A stretch of 64,000 nucleotides of DNA, taken from contig JBAYTN010000008.1 of NCBI GenBank assembly GCA_041675645.1, positions 30,995-94,994 of the forward strand. The letters run 5' to 3'. Below are positions 43,690 through 52,026 of the stretch, piece by piece. The notes under the pieces were generated by a model. That model ran no database searches and was not told where the DNA came from. It was given only the letters and a program-made list of their open reading frames with translations. Origin of the DNA: Stygiobacter sp041675645. Its GTDB lineage: Bacteria > Bacteroidota > Ignavibacteria > Ignavibacteriales > Melioribacteraceae. The stretch's first letter is position 1. Each line of letters opens with the position of its first letter. Position numbers and translations under genes: made by a program.

Positions 43690-44332
43690 AGTTCTCATAG
43701 TAGAAGATGAAAAGGACACAAGATTTATTCTGGAAAAACTACTTTCCAGAAACAACTATGAAGTTGTTACTGCCGTTAATGGGCAAGACGCGCTTGAGGT
43801 TTTAAAAATTTTCGTTCCTAAAGTAATTGTTGCTGATTGGACAATGCCGATTTTGGATGGGTTGGCGCTTTGCAACATCCTAAAAGGGGATGATAAATTT
43901 AAGTTGACATATTTTATAATACTTACCGCACGCTCCTCTCTAAAAGATAGGATTATGGGTTTAGATGTTGGCGCAGATGATTTCTTGGTTAAGCCAGTAG
44001 AAAACCAAGAATTACTTGCTCGAATTAGATCCGGAATCCGAATCTTCAATCTTCAATCTGAATTGCGAAACATTGAACACTCACGAGCTGTGATTGAAAT
44101 GGCTTGCACCATAGGTCATAAGATCAATAATCCGCTCAGCAGTTTAGTTCTTTCTCTTAAAAATATTGAGAACGAATTAACGGATCCGGAGAAAAAGAAA
44201 ATGGGTGAAGATTTAGGCAACATTAATGCCTCTATTTCAAGAATTCGCAAATTCATCGATGAATTAATTCATCTTCAAAATGCTGAGACAATAAGTTATT
44301 TTGAAGATAACAACATGATTAAGACCAACTGA
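43679..44332 (+). CDS. Receiver protein with a DHp-like histidine domain
   Basis: 217 residues from the ATG at 43679 (a GTG at 43670 is an alternative). The receiver has D53 in VADWTMP and K105. A helix leads to a kinase-like dimerisation segment ACTIGHKINNPLSSLVLSLK, with H147 in the phospho-acceptor position, and a second helix (about 172-205). The protein ends there, so the ATP-binding domain is missing. It may act as a His phosphotransferase. Its end overlaps the sigma28 promoter of the next operon. Confidence 0.83.
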   Translation: MKDKVLIVEDEKDTRFILEKLLSRNNYEVVTAVNGQDALEVLKIFVPKVIVADWTMPILDGLALCNILKGDDKFKLTYFIILTARSSLKDRIMGLDVGADDFLVKPVENQELLARIRSGIRIFNLQSELRNIEHSRAVIEMACTIGHKINNPLSSLVLSLKNIENELTDPEKKKMGEDLGNINASISRIRKFIDELIHLQNAETISYFEDNNMIKTN

Positions 44333-44333
44333 T

Positions 44334-44360
44334 TCAAGTTTCCGCCTTTTCCTCCGATAA
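44334..44360 (+). promoter_or_regulatory. Sigma28 promoter of the kinase operon
   Basis: TCAAGTTT starts at 44334 and TCCGATAA is at 44353-44360, with 15 bases between TCAA and the -10. Compared with the enteric sigma28 consensus TAAAGTTT and GCCGATAA, each half differs by one base. The next bases, TAATAAAG, resemble those after the flagellin promoter. It starts 2 bases after the previous stop and lies 18 bases before the next gene. Confidence 0.75.
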
Positions 44361-44378
44361 TAAAGCGGAGAAATAGGC

Positions 44379-45029
44379 ATGTTAGAACGAATCATAAATA
44401 TTACCCCCGGCTCGGACTATAAGAACTCAGCTTCTAAGTCCGGACACTATCAAAGGAGTGCTGCTTTTTTATCAACACTACAGTCAACTCTTTCCGATAC
44501 GATTTCCTTATCTCCGGCAACTGCTTTTTTATCCAGCGTTCATTGGCGTCTTAAAAAACTCAGTAAAGAAAATGAAAAGTATACCATTGCTTTTGAATTT
44601 GACGGATTCGAATTCACAGCACACGTTGGTCAGCCGGAAATTTTGGTATCGCACAGTCTGGAATATGAAATAAGAAAAAAAGTTGAGCAGCTAACGAGCC
44701 GTTACGAAGCATATGTCCAGTTAATAACATCCGTCTCCGATAGCAGAGATCTGGCTGGCTCCAGAACAGAACTGCCGGCGCTTAGTTCCCTATTGGATGA
44801 TTTTATAGAGATGGAAGAATTGACTTACAATTTGAATGCTGATACGATAGAAGTAAAGAAAAAATTTTCTCAGCGAAAAGATTTGTTAATGCCTGAATTC
44901 AATTACTTGAATTCTTGCTTAGTGGTGTTCTTAGAAAAATATCTTTCTATCAAATATAATTTTACTGCCGGCGCACAAAACCGAAATGAAGGCTTGCTCT
45001 TGCGTAAAGTTCAGATAACGAAACTTTAA
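44379..45029 (+). CDS. Unknown protein led by a sigma28 promoter
   Basis: A 216-residue soluble protein I do not recognise. The first 45 residues are Ser/Thr/Ala-rich and could be disordered or an export signal (SASKSGHYQRSAAFLSTLQS). Residues about 55-85 look like a small beta sheet (KYTIAFEFDGFEFTAHV), and the rest is helical. No signal peptide or membrane helix. As the first gene behind a sigma28 promoter it should be made late in assembly, with filament and chemotaxis proteins. The next gene starts 2 bases after its stop. Confidence 0.7.
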   Translation: MLERIINITPGSDYKNSASKSGHYQRSAAFLSTLQSTLSDTISLSPATAFLSSVHWRLKKLSKENEKYTIAFEFDGFEFTAHVGQPEILVSHSLEYEIRKKVEQLTSRYEAYVQLITSVSDSRDLAGSRTELPALSSLLDDFIEMEELTYNLNADTIEVKKKFSQRKDLLMPEFNYLNSCLVVFLEKYLSIKYNFTAGAQNRNEGLLLRKVQITKL

Positions 45030-45031
45030 TT

Positions 45032-46882
45032 ATGGTATACACAAAAAATCATCGCATGACGCCGGTAGATTCAGAACTCGATTTTCAGAGTTACACCGAA
45101 TTGCCAAATAACAATCCTCTGATCATAGTAGATCTTGATCTGAAGATTGTATACCGAAACGAATCCTTCAAATCAACCTTTCACTTAGATGTTGGTGATG
45201 ATATTTCCGGGATGAATTCCAATCCGGAATTTGTTTATTTAGTAAAAGGATTTCACGAGAGCCGATATAAAAATATTTCGGTTGATATTACACTTTCCAA
45301 TGATTCTGAAAATGCAGTAAAAAATTACTTTGTTAGAATTGAAAGGGTAATAATTAAGCAAAATCAATACTTTGTTTTGGTTATCGAATCTCTCGATCAA
45401 AGAAACAAATTCGAAAATAAAATTGCTTCACTTCATAATGCGCTAGATCATGGTAAACTACCTTTAATGATTCTTGATGAGAATAGAAAAGTTACTTATG
45501 TATCAAAATCATTCGAAATTGTTCTCACAAAAGAAATTGAAAACATTTACAACAAAGACCTCTTAGAAATAGTAAGCGATCTGCTTACGCAGAAAGAATC
45601 TGATGAATTACTTTTATCGCTCTTAAATAAGCGTGTCTGGAAGAAACTAATCTGTCTGCATAAGAAATACCCACTTGAATATTGGGAGTTTATTCTCAAC
45701 CCGGTATTTGAAGTTGATCATCAAAGTCCAAATTATATTCTTATTGCGAATAATTTAACAGAACACATCAATCAGACCAGAGTTATAGAGAGGTCCGAAA
45801 AGAAACAAAAGCTTATTATTGATAACATTTCGGACTTGCTTCTAATAGTTGAAAAAGTTGGCGCATCTGCATTGTTCGAAAATGCCAATGACAATTTCTG
45901 CAAAATATTTGGACTGGATAAAAACAAAATTTACTCTCTTAAAATTGAAGACTTCATACCGGAAGAATTATCCGACGGAATTTATACTGCTATTAGTCAA
46001 CTGGTTGCGAGAAGAGATTCATATTTCGAGTTTAATTTCAAGTATCTGGATCAACGGGAATATAACTGCAAGATTACTTCCATCCCAGAGAGGGAAAAGA
46101 GCTCCAGCTATTTTATCATAACTTTGAAAGATATTACCGAGGAAGTTTTGTATAGGCAGCAATTGAAAAAAGCTTATCATAAAGAAATGCAGCTTAACAA
46201 AATGAAATCCGATTTTCTCGCTAATATGTCTCACGAAATTAGAACACCGTTTAATGCAGTCGTTGGCTTTTCGGAAATTATTGATGAAAGCATTGAAACT
46301 CAAGACATGGAAATGATTCGCGAGTTGATGGTCTCGATGAAGGAAGTATTGGGGCGGGCATTAAATTTATTCACCAACATAATTGAAGTATCGCAGATAG
46401 AGAGCGGTGAAGTTGAGCTTGATAAGGTTGATCTAAACTGCAATCATGTTGTTAGAAATATTCAAGAAAAGCTATCGAGTGATTCGCGTAAAGATAATCT
46501 CCAATTCATTCTTGATTTAACAGACGAAAGCTGCGTTATAGAAGTTGATTGGGTTAAATATGAGAAAATTGTATTTACACTAATAGATAATTCACTTAAG
46601 TATACTAACGAAGGCTACGTGTATATCGGAACAAAGGTTCATGATGGAATTGTTGAACTTACTGTTTCAGATACCGGAGTGGGAATTGAGCCATCGCAGA
46701 TAGAGAGGCTTCTAAAGCCATTCACGCAAGAGATTGAAGGTTATACTCGTCCTTTTGAAGGTGCCGGCTTAGGCTTAACAATTGCATATAAGCTTACTCT
46801 GCTTATGGGCGGAAAATTTGATATTGTTAGTGAAAAGAATAAAGGCACTAAAATTACTGTTTCATTTCCCCTTTCAGCATAG
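45032..46882 (+). CDS. Cytosolic PAS-domain sensor histidine kinase
   Basis: A 616-residue kinase with three PAS-like segments (about 24-120, 137-245 and 258-372), then a HisKA domain with H401 in LANMSHEIRTPFNAVVGFSE and an ATPase domain with the N box FTLIDNSLKYTNEG, G1 VSDTGVGI and G2 GAGLGLTIAYKL. All catalytic boxes are intact. No membrane segment is seen, so it senses an internal signal. It is the only complete non-CheA kinase in the window and could feed the nearby receiver proteins. Confidence 0.9.
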   Translation: MVYTKNHRMTPVDSELDFQSYTELPNNNPLIIVDLDLKIVYRNESFKSTFHLDVGDDISGMNSNPEFVYLVKGFHESRYKNISVDITLSNDSENAVKNYFVRIERVIIKQNQYFVLVIESLDQRNKFENKIASLHNALDHGKLPLMILDENRKVTYVSKSFEIVLTKEIENIYNKDLLEIVSDLLTQKESDELLLSLLNKRVWKKLICLHKKYPLEYWEFILNPVFEVDHQSPNYILIANNLTEHINQTRVIERSEKKQKLIIDNISDLLLIVEKVGASALFENANDNFCKIFGLDKNKIYSLKIEDFIPEELSDGIYTAISQLVARRDSYFEFNFKYLDQREYNCKITSIPEREKSSSYFIITLKDITEEVLYRQQLKKAYHKEMQLNKMKSDFLANMSHEIRTPFNAVVGFSEIIDESIETQDMEMIRELMVSMKEVLGRALNLFTNIIEVSQIESGEVELDKVDLNCNHVVRNIQEKLSSDSRKDNLQFILDLTDESCVIEVDWVKYEKIVFTLIDNSLKYTNEGYVYIGTKVHDGIVELTVSDTGVGIEPSQIERLLKPFTQEIEGYTRPFEGAGLGLTIAYKLTLLMGGKFDIVSEKNKGTKITVSFPLSA

Positions 46883-46890
46883 CTGTTGCC

Positions 46891-48726
46891 ATGAATGTTG
46901 CTACAGAAAAATATGGCAAAACTGGAATTGGCAGCGAAATGCAGCTATCCAAGTTTATTAAACTTGGGAAAGATCATTTCCAAATTATTTCCCGCAGTGA
47001 AAGTGATCCAATAACTTTAATCAAAGAAAGCATTCGGTTTTTTTCTTTAGACCTTCCGCCGGAAATAAAAGAAATTTTCATCTCTTATACCGAAGCTCCG
47101 CTTTTCTGGGTTTTTGAATCTTCACTATTAACACAGATTGAAGAATTCATGAAATTCAATTTTAAGGGAGTTGCGTACACCGAGCTTCATAAACAGATTA
47201 AAGACAATTATTCCAAGTGGGCTACTACAAAACTTAAAAGCGAAAAAGAGTATTATTCCACTACAACAATCAATTTCATAGAACGTGATATTAATAAACA
47301 CAACTTCTTTAAAATGATTTTGAAGGGAATAATTTTAAGTTATCAGAGTACATATTATAGTGCGGGTAAAGCTCTTGAAATGTTTTCTAATACTTTCGAC
47401 CTCGTAAACACTCTTCGATTTAATGAGCAGACCAAAATTGAAGTAAAATATATTCTGAAATTATATATCGGCTTTGTGCATCTAAAAGAAAATAATTACG
47501 AAAGTGCCAACTTTGCGTTTAAAGATGCGTTAGAAGTTAAGCCCCAAGGATGTACTGCTAAGATTTATGCGGCACTAACGGAAGTACAGTTGGGTAATGA
47601 AGATTTAGCAATTTATTATTTGCGGGGAGTGCTGGAGTATGATATTCAAAGATTAAGTATAGCTCTAAAAACCAACAACGCGGGCATGTTTAATTACTTT
47701 TTTAAGAACGCGTTCATCTACAATATCTTTTACGATAAAGAATTTTCGAAAGCGCATGATTCGATTCAGATAATTCTAAATGAACATAGAGCGGAAGATG
47801 ATAATCTGCTTGAGAAATGCAAAACTAATCTAGAACTAATAAAGAAAAAGAAACTTGATGAATTCTATGATGATGAAATAAAAAAGACTTTTGCCTTTGT
47901 AGAAAAAATTATTCCAGGTTATGCGAACTCGAAAAGCACTTTGTTGTTGGCCGCCTACGCAGAGTTTCGAAAAAAACTTAACTCTATTGTTGATAGTATA
48001 GTTACTAAAGTGAAAGATAAATTTTATACTGAAGTTAAAAGCGGACTAGCTTCTTATGATTTAGCCATTAAAGATAATCTTAGTGCTGAGAAGCATTTAA
48101 TAGAAGAACTTGAAAGCTTTAAAATAAAGTCTAAAGAACAACTCGCAGCATCAATAAAGAGTGTAGAGGAAAATTATGGCAGTGAAGCAAAAGCCCTAGA
48201 AAAAAGAATTGAAGAATTACCCAATATTGACAGATACAATCCCCGCATTGCGCTATCAAATAACATGACATATAACACTATCATTGCTTTTGTTGTTTTC
48301 TTTATTGGAGGAATGGCCGGCTACTCAAATCGTGCTGTTGATAGCACTTCTGAATTTAACTCAATTTTTGCTCAAGTATTGATCTCTGGAGCTAAATGGG
48401 GAGCCATTAGCTTTTTAGTAGGTATTGTAATTGCAATCGGTATGACTGGAGTAATTATTATTGAAAGATTCGATGTGAAAGCCAAATTGCAGCGGAGGTT
48501 AAATTTTCTTCGGTTGGAAAAAGAACGCACAATTGCAGACTTGAAAGACTCAGCCAGCCATAAAGAAAAAATAATGATTGAGAATATGAACAGCAGTATT
48601 AATTCTCATCAAAAAAGAGTAGAAGAAATAAAAGAACAAAGAAGCACTTCAGAAAAAGAGTTAATCCGGTTAGCAAATGAGAAGATTAACGAATTGACTG
48701 CCGATTTAATGAAAATCCTCGGTTAA
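46891..48726 (+). CDS. Large helical protein with two membrane segments
   Basis: A 611-residue protein of unknown family. Residues about 150-330 are helical and include a TPR-like part (GFVHLKENNYESANFAFKDA, then LEVKPQG). Coiled-coil segments flank two membrane helices at about 462-480 and 503-527: one before (about 385-450) and one after (about 530-611). The long N- and C-terminal parts are probably cytoplasmic. It lies 8 bases after the kinase in the sigma28-type operon. A role as a polar or motor-associated scaffold is possible but only inferred. Confidence 0.65.
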   Translation: MNVATEKYGKTGIGSEMQLSKFIKLGKDHFQIISRSESDPITLIKESIRFFSLDLPPEIKEIFISYTEAPLFWVFESSLLTQIEEFMKFNFKGVAYTELHKQIKDNYSKWATTKLKSEKEYYSTTTINFIERDINKHNFFKMILKGIILSYQSTYYSAGKALEMFSNTFDLVNTLRFNEQTKIEVKYILKLYIGFVHLKENNYESANFAFKDALEVKPQGCTAKIYAALTEVQLGNEDLAIYYLRGVLEYDIQRLSIALKTNNAGMFNYFFKNAFIYNIFYDKEFSKAHDSIQIILNEHRAEDDNLLEKCKTNLELIKKKKLDEFYDDEIKKTFAFVEKIIPGYANSKSTLLLAAYAEFRKKLNSIVDSIVTKVKDKFYTEVKSGLASYDLAIKDNLSAEKHLIEELESFKIKSKEQLAASIKSVEENYGSEAKALEKRIEELPNIDRYNPRIALSNNMTYNTIIAFVVFFIGGMAGYSNRAVDSTSEFNSIFAQVLISGAKWGAISFLVGIVIAIGMTGVIIIERFDVKAKLQRRLNFLRLEKERTIADLKDSASHKEKIMIENMNSSINSHQKRVEEIKEQRSTSEKELIRLANEKINELTADLMKILG

Positions 48727-48976
48727 AAACCCCTCACTTTGATTTACTATCATCGATATTTCCACTCATATAAAGAACTATTTCGGGCTAAAACTAAAAA
48801 CCAGCAGTGACTTCAATCGTCACTCTCTGAGAATTTCACGAATAATCTTTTGGCTAATATTGGCCAAGTAGCTAATGACTCACTGCAAACTACTGTAAAT
48901 CATGCATATGTAAACAATTTCGCTGGTATAAAAATAGATTATTATCCACCACATTAACCTTTTAGAAGGAAAAATA
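48727..48976 (+). other. Intergenic region before the decoration block
   Basis: A 250-base gap with no gene. It has two inverted repeats: AGTGAC (48806-48811) with GTCACT (48819-48824), and TTGGC (48850-48854) with GCCAA (48863-48867). Neither is followed by a T run. A promoter for the decoration genes probably lies here, but no sigma54 or sigma28 match of good quality was seen. An AAGGA ribosome site serves the next ATG. Confidence 0.5.
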
Positions 48977-49438
48977 ATGGTACTTGGGTATGCAACTGGC
49001 GTTTTTGATCTATTCCATATTGGCCATTTGAACTTATTAAAAAATGCGAAAGCAATATGCGATAAATTAATAGTGGGTGTTACAACAGATGAATTGATGC
49101 TTAAATACAAAAACAGAAAAACAATTATTCCGTTTAATGAAAGATTTGAAATTGTAAGAAATATAAAATTTGTAGATGCTGTGATACCCCAAGAAACCAT
49201 GAACAAATTTGAGGTTTGGCAAAAACTAAAATTTGATATAATGTTTGTTGGAGATGATTGGTTTCATACAGAGAAATGGGAAGAATATGAAAAACAGTTT
49301 AACGAATTTGGAGTTAGAATTATTTACTTCCCTTATACAAAAGGAACATCCTCAACTCTCATAAATAAAATCTTGATAGAAGAACGAGACCGGATAGAAA
49401 TGCCTCAACATGTTTATACGGAGAAAGTGAATGTATAA
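48977..49438 (+). CDS. TagD-like glycerol-3-phosphate cytidylyltransferase
   Basis: A 153-residue nucleotidyltransferase with the HIGH motif at 14-17 in GVFDLFHIGHLNLL, TTDELMLKYKNRKTIIPFNE, VGDDWFHTEKWEEYEKQFNE and the C-terminal GTSSTLI box in place of the ISTT signature. The pattern is that of TagD, which makes CDP-glycerol from CTP and glycerol-3-phosphate; a related alcohol phosphate is possible. It overlaps the next gene by 8 bases. Downstream at 52027 a domain of the CDP-glycerol glycerophosphotransferase type would use its product. Confidence 0.85.
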   Translation: MVLGYATGVFDLFHIGHLNLLKNAKAICDKLIVGVTTDELMLKYKNRKTIIPFNERFEIVRNIKFVDAVIPQETMNKFEVWQKLKFDIMFVGDDWFHTEKWEEYEKQFNEFGVRIIYFPYTKGTSSTLINKILIEERDRIEMPQHVYTEKVNV

Positions 49439-50462
49439 TCCATATTGTCTTAGCTCGTTTCTTGCTTTCCGCTATGTTGTGAAAGATGGGTTGAGTTGGA
49501 AAGATGGTGTCTCGCCAGTATTGCCGAGGCTAAGTAAGAAAGATCAGACGGGTGTTACTTCTGCTGAAGAGATAATAAACCATTTTAGGAATCAATTAAG
49601 CATTACTAAAAATACCGGGATATTACTTAGTGCCGGAATTGATTCTGCTATTCTCGCTTCATTTTTGCCTGCCGGTACTAAAGCATATACTATTAGATTT
49701 ATTGCTGAGGGGGCTGTTGATGAAAGTGAGGGAGCTCGTGTGTTTGCAGATAAATTGAGTTTATCCCATACGGTTGTTAATGTTTCTTGGGAAGACTATC
49801 TAAAGTATTCAGATATTCTTATGCAAAACAAAAAGTCTCCTCTACATGCAATTGAAGTGGGTCTATATAAAGCTGCGTTAACCGCTAAACAAGATGGAAT
49901 TGATCAACTAATAGTTGGGAATGGGGCAGATAGTACGTTTGGTGGAATGGATAAATTACTTTCTAGGGATTGGACTTATGAAGAGTTCAAGAAACGATAT
50001 ACTTTTGTTGAACCTTCCGAAGTATTGAAAAATTTTGAAGACATTGATGAAGTATATAGACCTTATAAAAAAGATGATGGTATTGAAGTCTCCGCATTTC
50101 TAAAAACAGTGCATGGAATTGGAATTGTTCAGACATTCAATAATGCAATTGAAGCTGCCGGCTGTAAGGTTATCACACCTTATGAATCCTTATTTCTTGA
50201 CGCACCCTTGGATATAGAAAGAATTCGACGCGGTGAATCTAAATACATTCTACGAAAAGTTTTTGAGAGTAGGTTCCCAAATTATTCAATTCCAGAAAAA
50301 ATTCCATTTGCAAGACCAATGGATCAATGGCTGTCAAATTGGAAAGGACCAAGCTGTTCTGAATTTTTAGATAACATTGATATTAATAAGTTCACTGGAG
50401 ATCAAAAATGGATCATCTATTGTCTAGAAAGATTTTTGAATTTATTTGACGGAATTCAATGA
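49431..50462 (+). CDS. Asparagine-synthase-like ATP-PPi enzyme without glutaminase domain
   Basis: A 343-residue protein matching the C-terminal synthetase half of AsnB. The ATP-pyrophosphate loop is SAGIDSAI (67-74; usual form SGGxDS) and a second conserved stretch is VGNGADSTFGG (162-172). The N-terminal glutamine amidotransferase half is replaced by about 60 residues without the catalytic Cys at position 2, so ammonia or another amine must be the donor. It may form an amide on a sugar acid or amino acid. It overlaps both neighbours (8 and 4 bases). Confidence 0.85.
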   Translation: MYNPYCLSSFLAFRYVVKDGLSWKDGVSPVLPRLSKKDQTGVTSAEEIINHFRNQLSITKNTGILLSAGIDSAILASFLPAGTKAYTIRFIAEGAVDESEGARVFADKLSLSHTVVNVSWEDYLKYSDILMQNKKSPLHAIEVGLYKAALTAKQDGIDQLIVGNGADSTFGGMDKLLSRDWTYEEFKKRYTFVEPSEVLKNFEDIDEVYRPYKKDDGIEVSAFLKTVHGIGIVQTFNNAIEAAGCKVITPYESLFLDAPLDIERIRRGESKYILRKVFESRFPNYSIPEKIPFARPMDQWLSNWKGPSCSEFLDNIDINKFTGDQKWIIYCLERFLNLFDGIQ

Positions 50463-51955
50463 ATGTAGCAATTTCTCAAACCACATCATTATATCCGGAG
50501 ATACCGCCATATAACCCATGCGAGTGGTATCCAGAATATAAACTGGAAGAGATTTCGATTGAACCGAATGAAGTTTATGCGGCCGTAAGAGAAAACTTTT
50601 ATCTGCTAGGTCTTGATGAGAAAAACTATGGAAAACCGAATTGGAATCCTTTAGGAAATATAATTAAACCTGGTGATACAGTTTTTGTAAAACCAAACTT
50701 TGTCGATCATAAACACCGCTTCACTGATGAACTATGGACGGTTATTACACATCCTTCAGTAATAAGAGCAGTCTGTGATTATGTTGTTATTGCCCTTGAA
50801 GGGAAAGGGAAAATTCTTATTGGAGACAATCCGCATGCGGATGCTAAATTTGAAATCATTAAAGAAAAATGCCATTTAGATGTACTATCAAATCTCTATA
50901 ATAAAAATGAATTGATCTGTGAAATTGTTGACTTAAGATATTGGCACGTACCTGATCTAAAATATTATGGTTTTAAAGAGGGCCGAGTTGGTTTACCGGG
51001 TGATCCGCTTAATGCTAGTAAAATAACAGTTGGAAAGGAATCTCTTCTAACTAACCGATCTACAATTCTTTTTAGAGGGACTTATACAGACAGATTTGAA
51101 ACTATAAAACAACACTTATTTAACAAGCACACTTACGTTGTTTCTAATTCAATATTAAGCGCCAACGTGTATATCTCAATTCCGAAATTAAAATCCCATG
51201 CAAAAGTTGGTGCTACACTAAATATAAAGGGATTGATAGGGACGATCGCAGAAAAAAATGCTTTAGTTCACTGGTGCATTGGTTATCCACTCTTTGGTGG
51301 AGACGAATATCCTTCGCCCCAAAAATTTAGAGACTATTTAAAGTTGTACTTGCAGCATTTATTTCTGGATTTACTGCCAAGTAGAGTTTATTTCTTTCTG
51401 CGAAACTTTTTTAATAAGAAGTGGATTGGAAGGCTGTACAATAGAATAATTGATACCGATTACCAAAAGAAAAGAATGCTTCGTGGAGCTTGGGAAGGTA
51501 ACGAAACCACATGGAGGATGACTGTTGATGTTTTTAACGCTGTTATTAAAGATTGCACGGGACTCAGAAGAAAAAAAGGATGGCAACTAAAAACATTCTC
51601 TGTAGTTGATGGAATTGTAGGAGGCGATACAGATGGTCCACATTTCCCAAATAAAGTTGAATCGAAAGTTATCATCTCGGGAGAAGATTTTATTGCAGTA
51701 GATGCCGTTTGTGTACGTTTGATGGATTTTAATATCGATATCGTAAAATATCTTAAGCATCTATTGAGTCAATATAGAATTTCATTAAGTGAAATCTCGG
51801 TCAGATCGAAACAATTTGATATACAAAACTTTTTTGATAAAGATAAAGGCTATCTGGGTTTTAGACCTCCTTATAGGTGGCCGAGTTTGAGTTTGAAAAA
51901 TATTGAACCGGGAAAGTCGTTTCTTCCGGTTAAATCAGTTCATAAGCCAGTATAG
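50459..51955 (+). CDS. DUF362-family protein
   Basis: A 498-residue protein with the DUF362 pattern: VFVKPNFV near 76-83, IPKLKSHAKVGATLNIKGLI near 240-259, VVDGIVGGDTDGPHFP and FIAVDAVCVRLMDF. DUF362 has no settled reaction; some relatives carry iron-sulfur modules, but no ferredoxin-like cysteine cluster is visible here. It has an insertion with basic aromatic residues around 315-345. It overlaps the AsnB-like gene by 4 bases, so the two probably work on the same substrate. Confidence 0.78.
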   Translation: MNVAISQTTSLYPEIPPYNPCEWYPEYKLEEISIEPNEVYAAVRENFYLLGLDEKNYGKPNWNPLGNIIKPGDTVFVKPNFVDHKHRFTDELWTVITHPSVIRAVCDYVVIALEGKGKILIGDNPHADAKFEIIKEKCHLDVLSNLYNKNELICEIVDLRYWHVPDLKYYGFKEGRVGLPGDPLNASKITVGKESLLTNRSTILFRGTYTDRFETIKQHLFNKHTYVVSNSILSANVYISIPKLKSHAKVGATLNIKGLIGTIAEKNALVHWCIGYPLFGGDEYPSPQKFRDYLKLYLQHLFLDLLPSRVYFFLRNFFNKKWIGRLYNRIIDTDYQKKRMLRGAWEGNETTWRMTVDVFNAVIKDCTGLRRKKGWQLKTFSVVDGIVGGDTDGPHFPNKVESKVIISGEDFIAVDAVCVRLMDFNIDIVKYLKHLLSQYRISLSEISVRSKQFDIQNFFDKDKGYLGFRPPYRWPSLSLKNIEPGKSFLPVKSVHKPV

Positions 51956-52026
51956 AATATGATTCATAGTAGGCGGCTGTTAATGAACGTAGTAAATTCT
52001 GAATTATTACCAAAGAGGTTAAGTAA

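Noticed and set aside
48924..48939. Sigma54 element before the TagD-like gene
   Set aside because: The -24 half TGGTAT fits, but the -12 half is TAGAT and lacks the GC.
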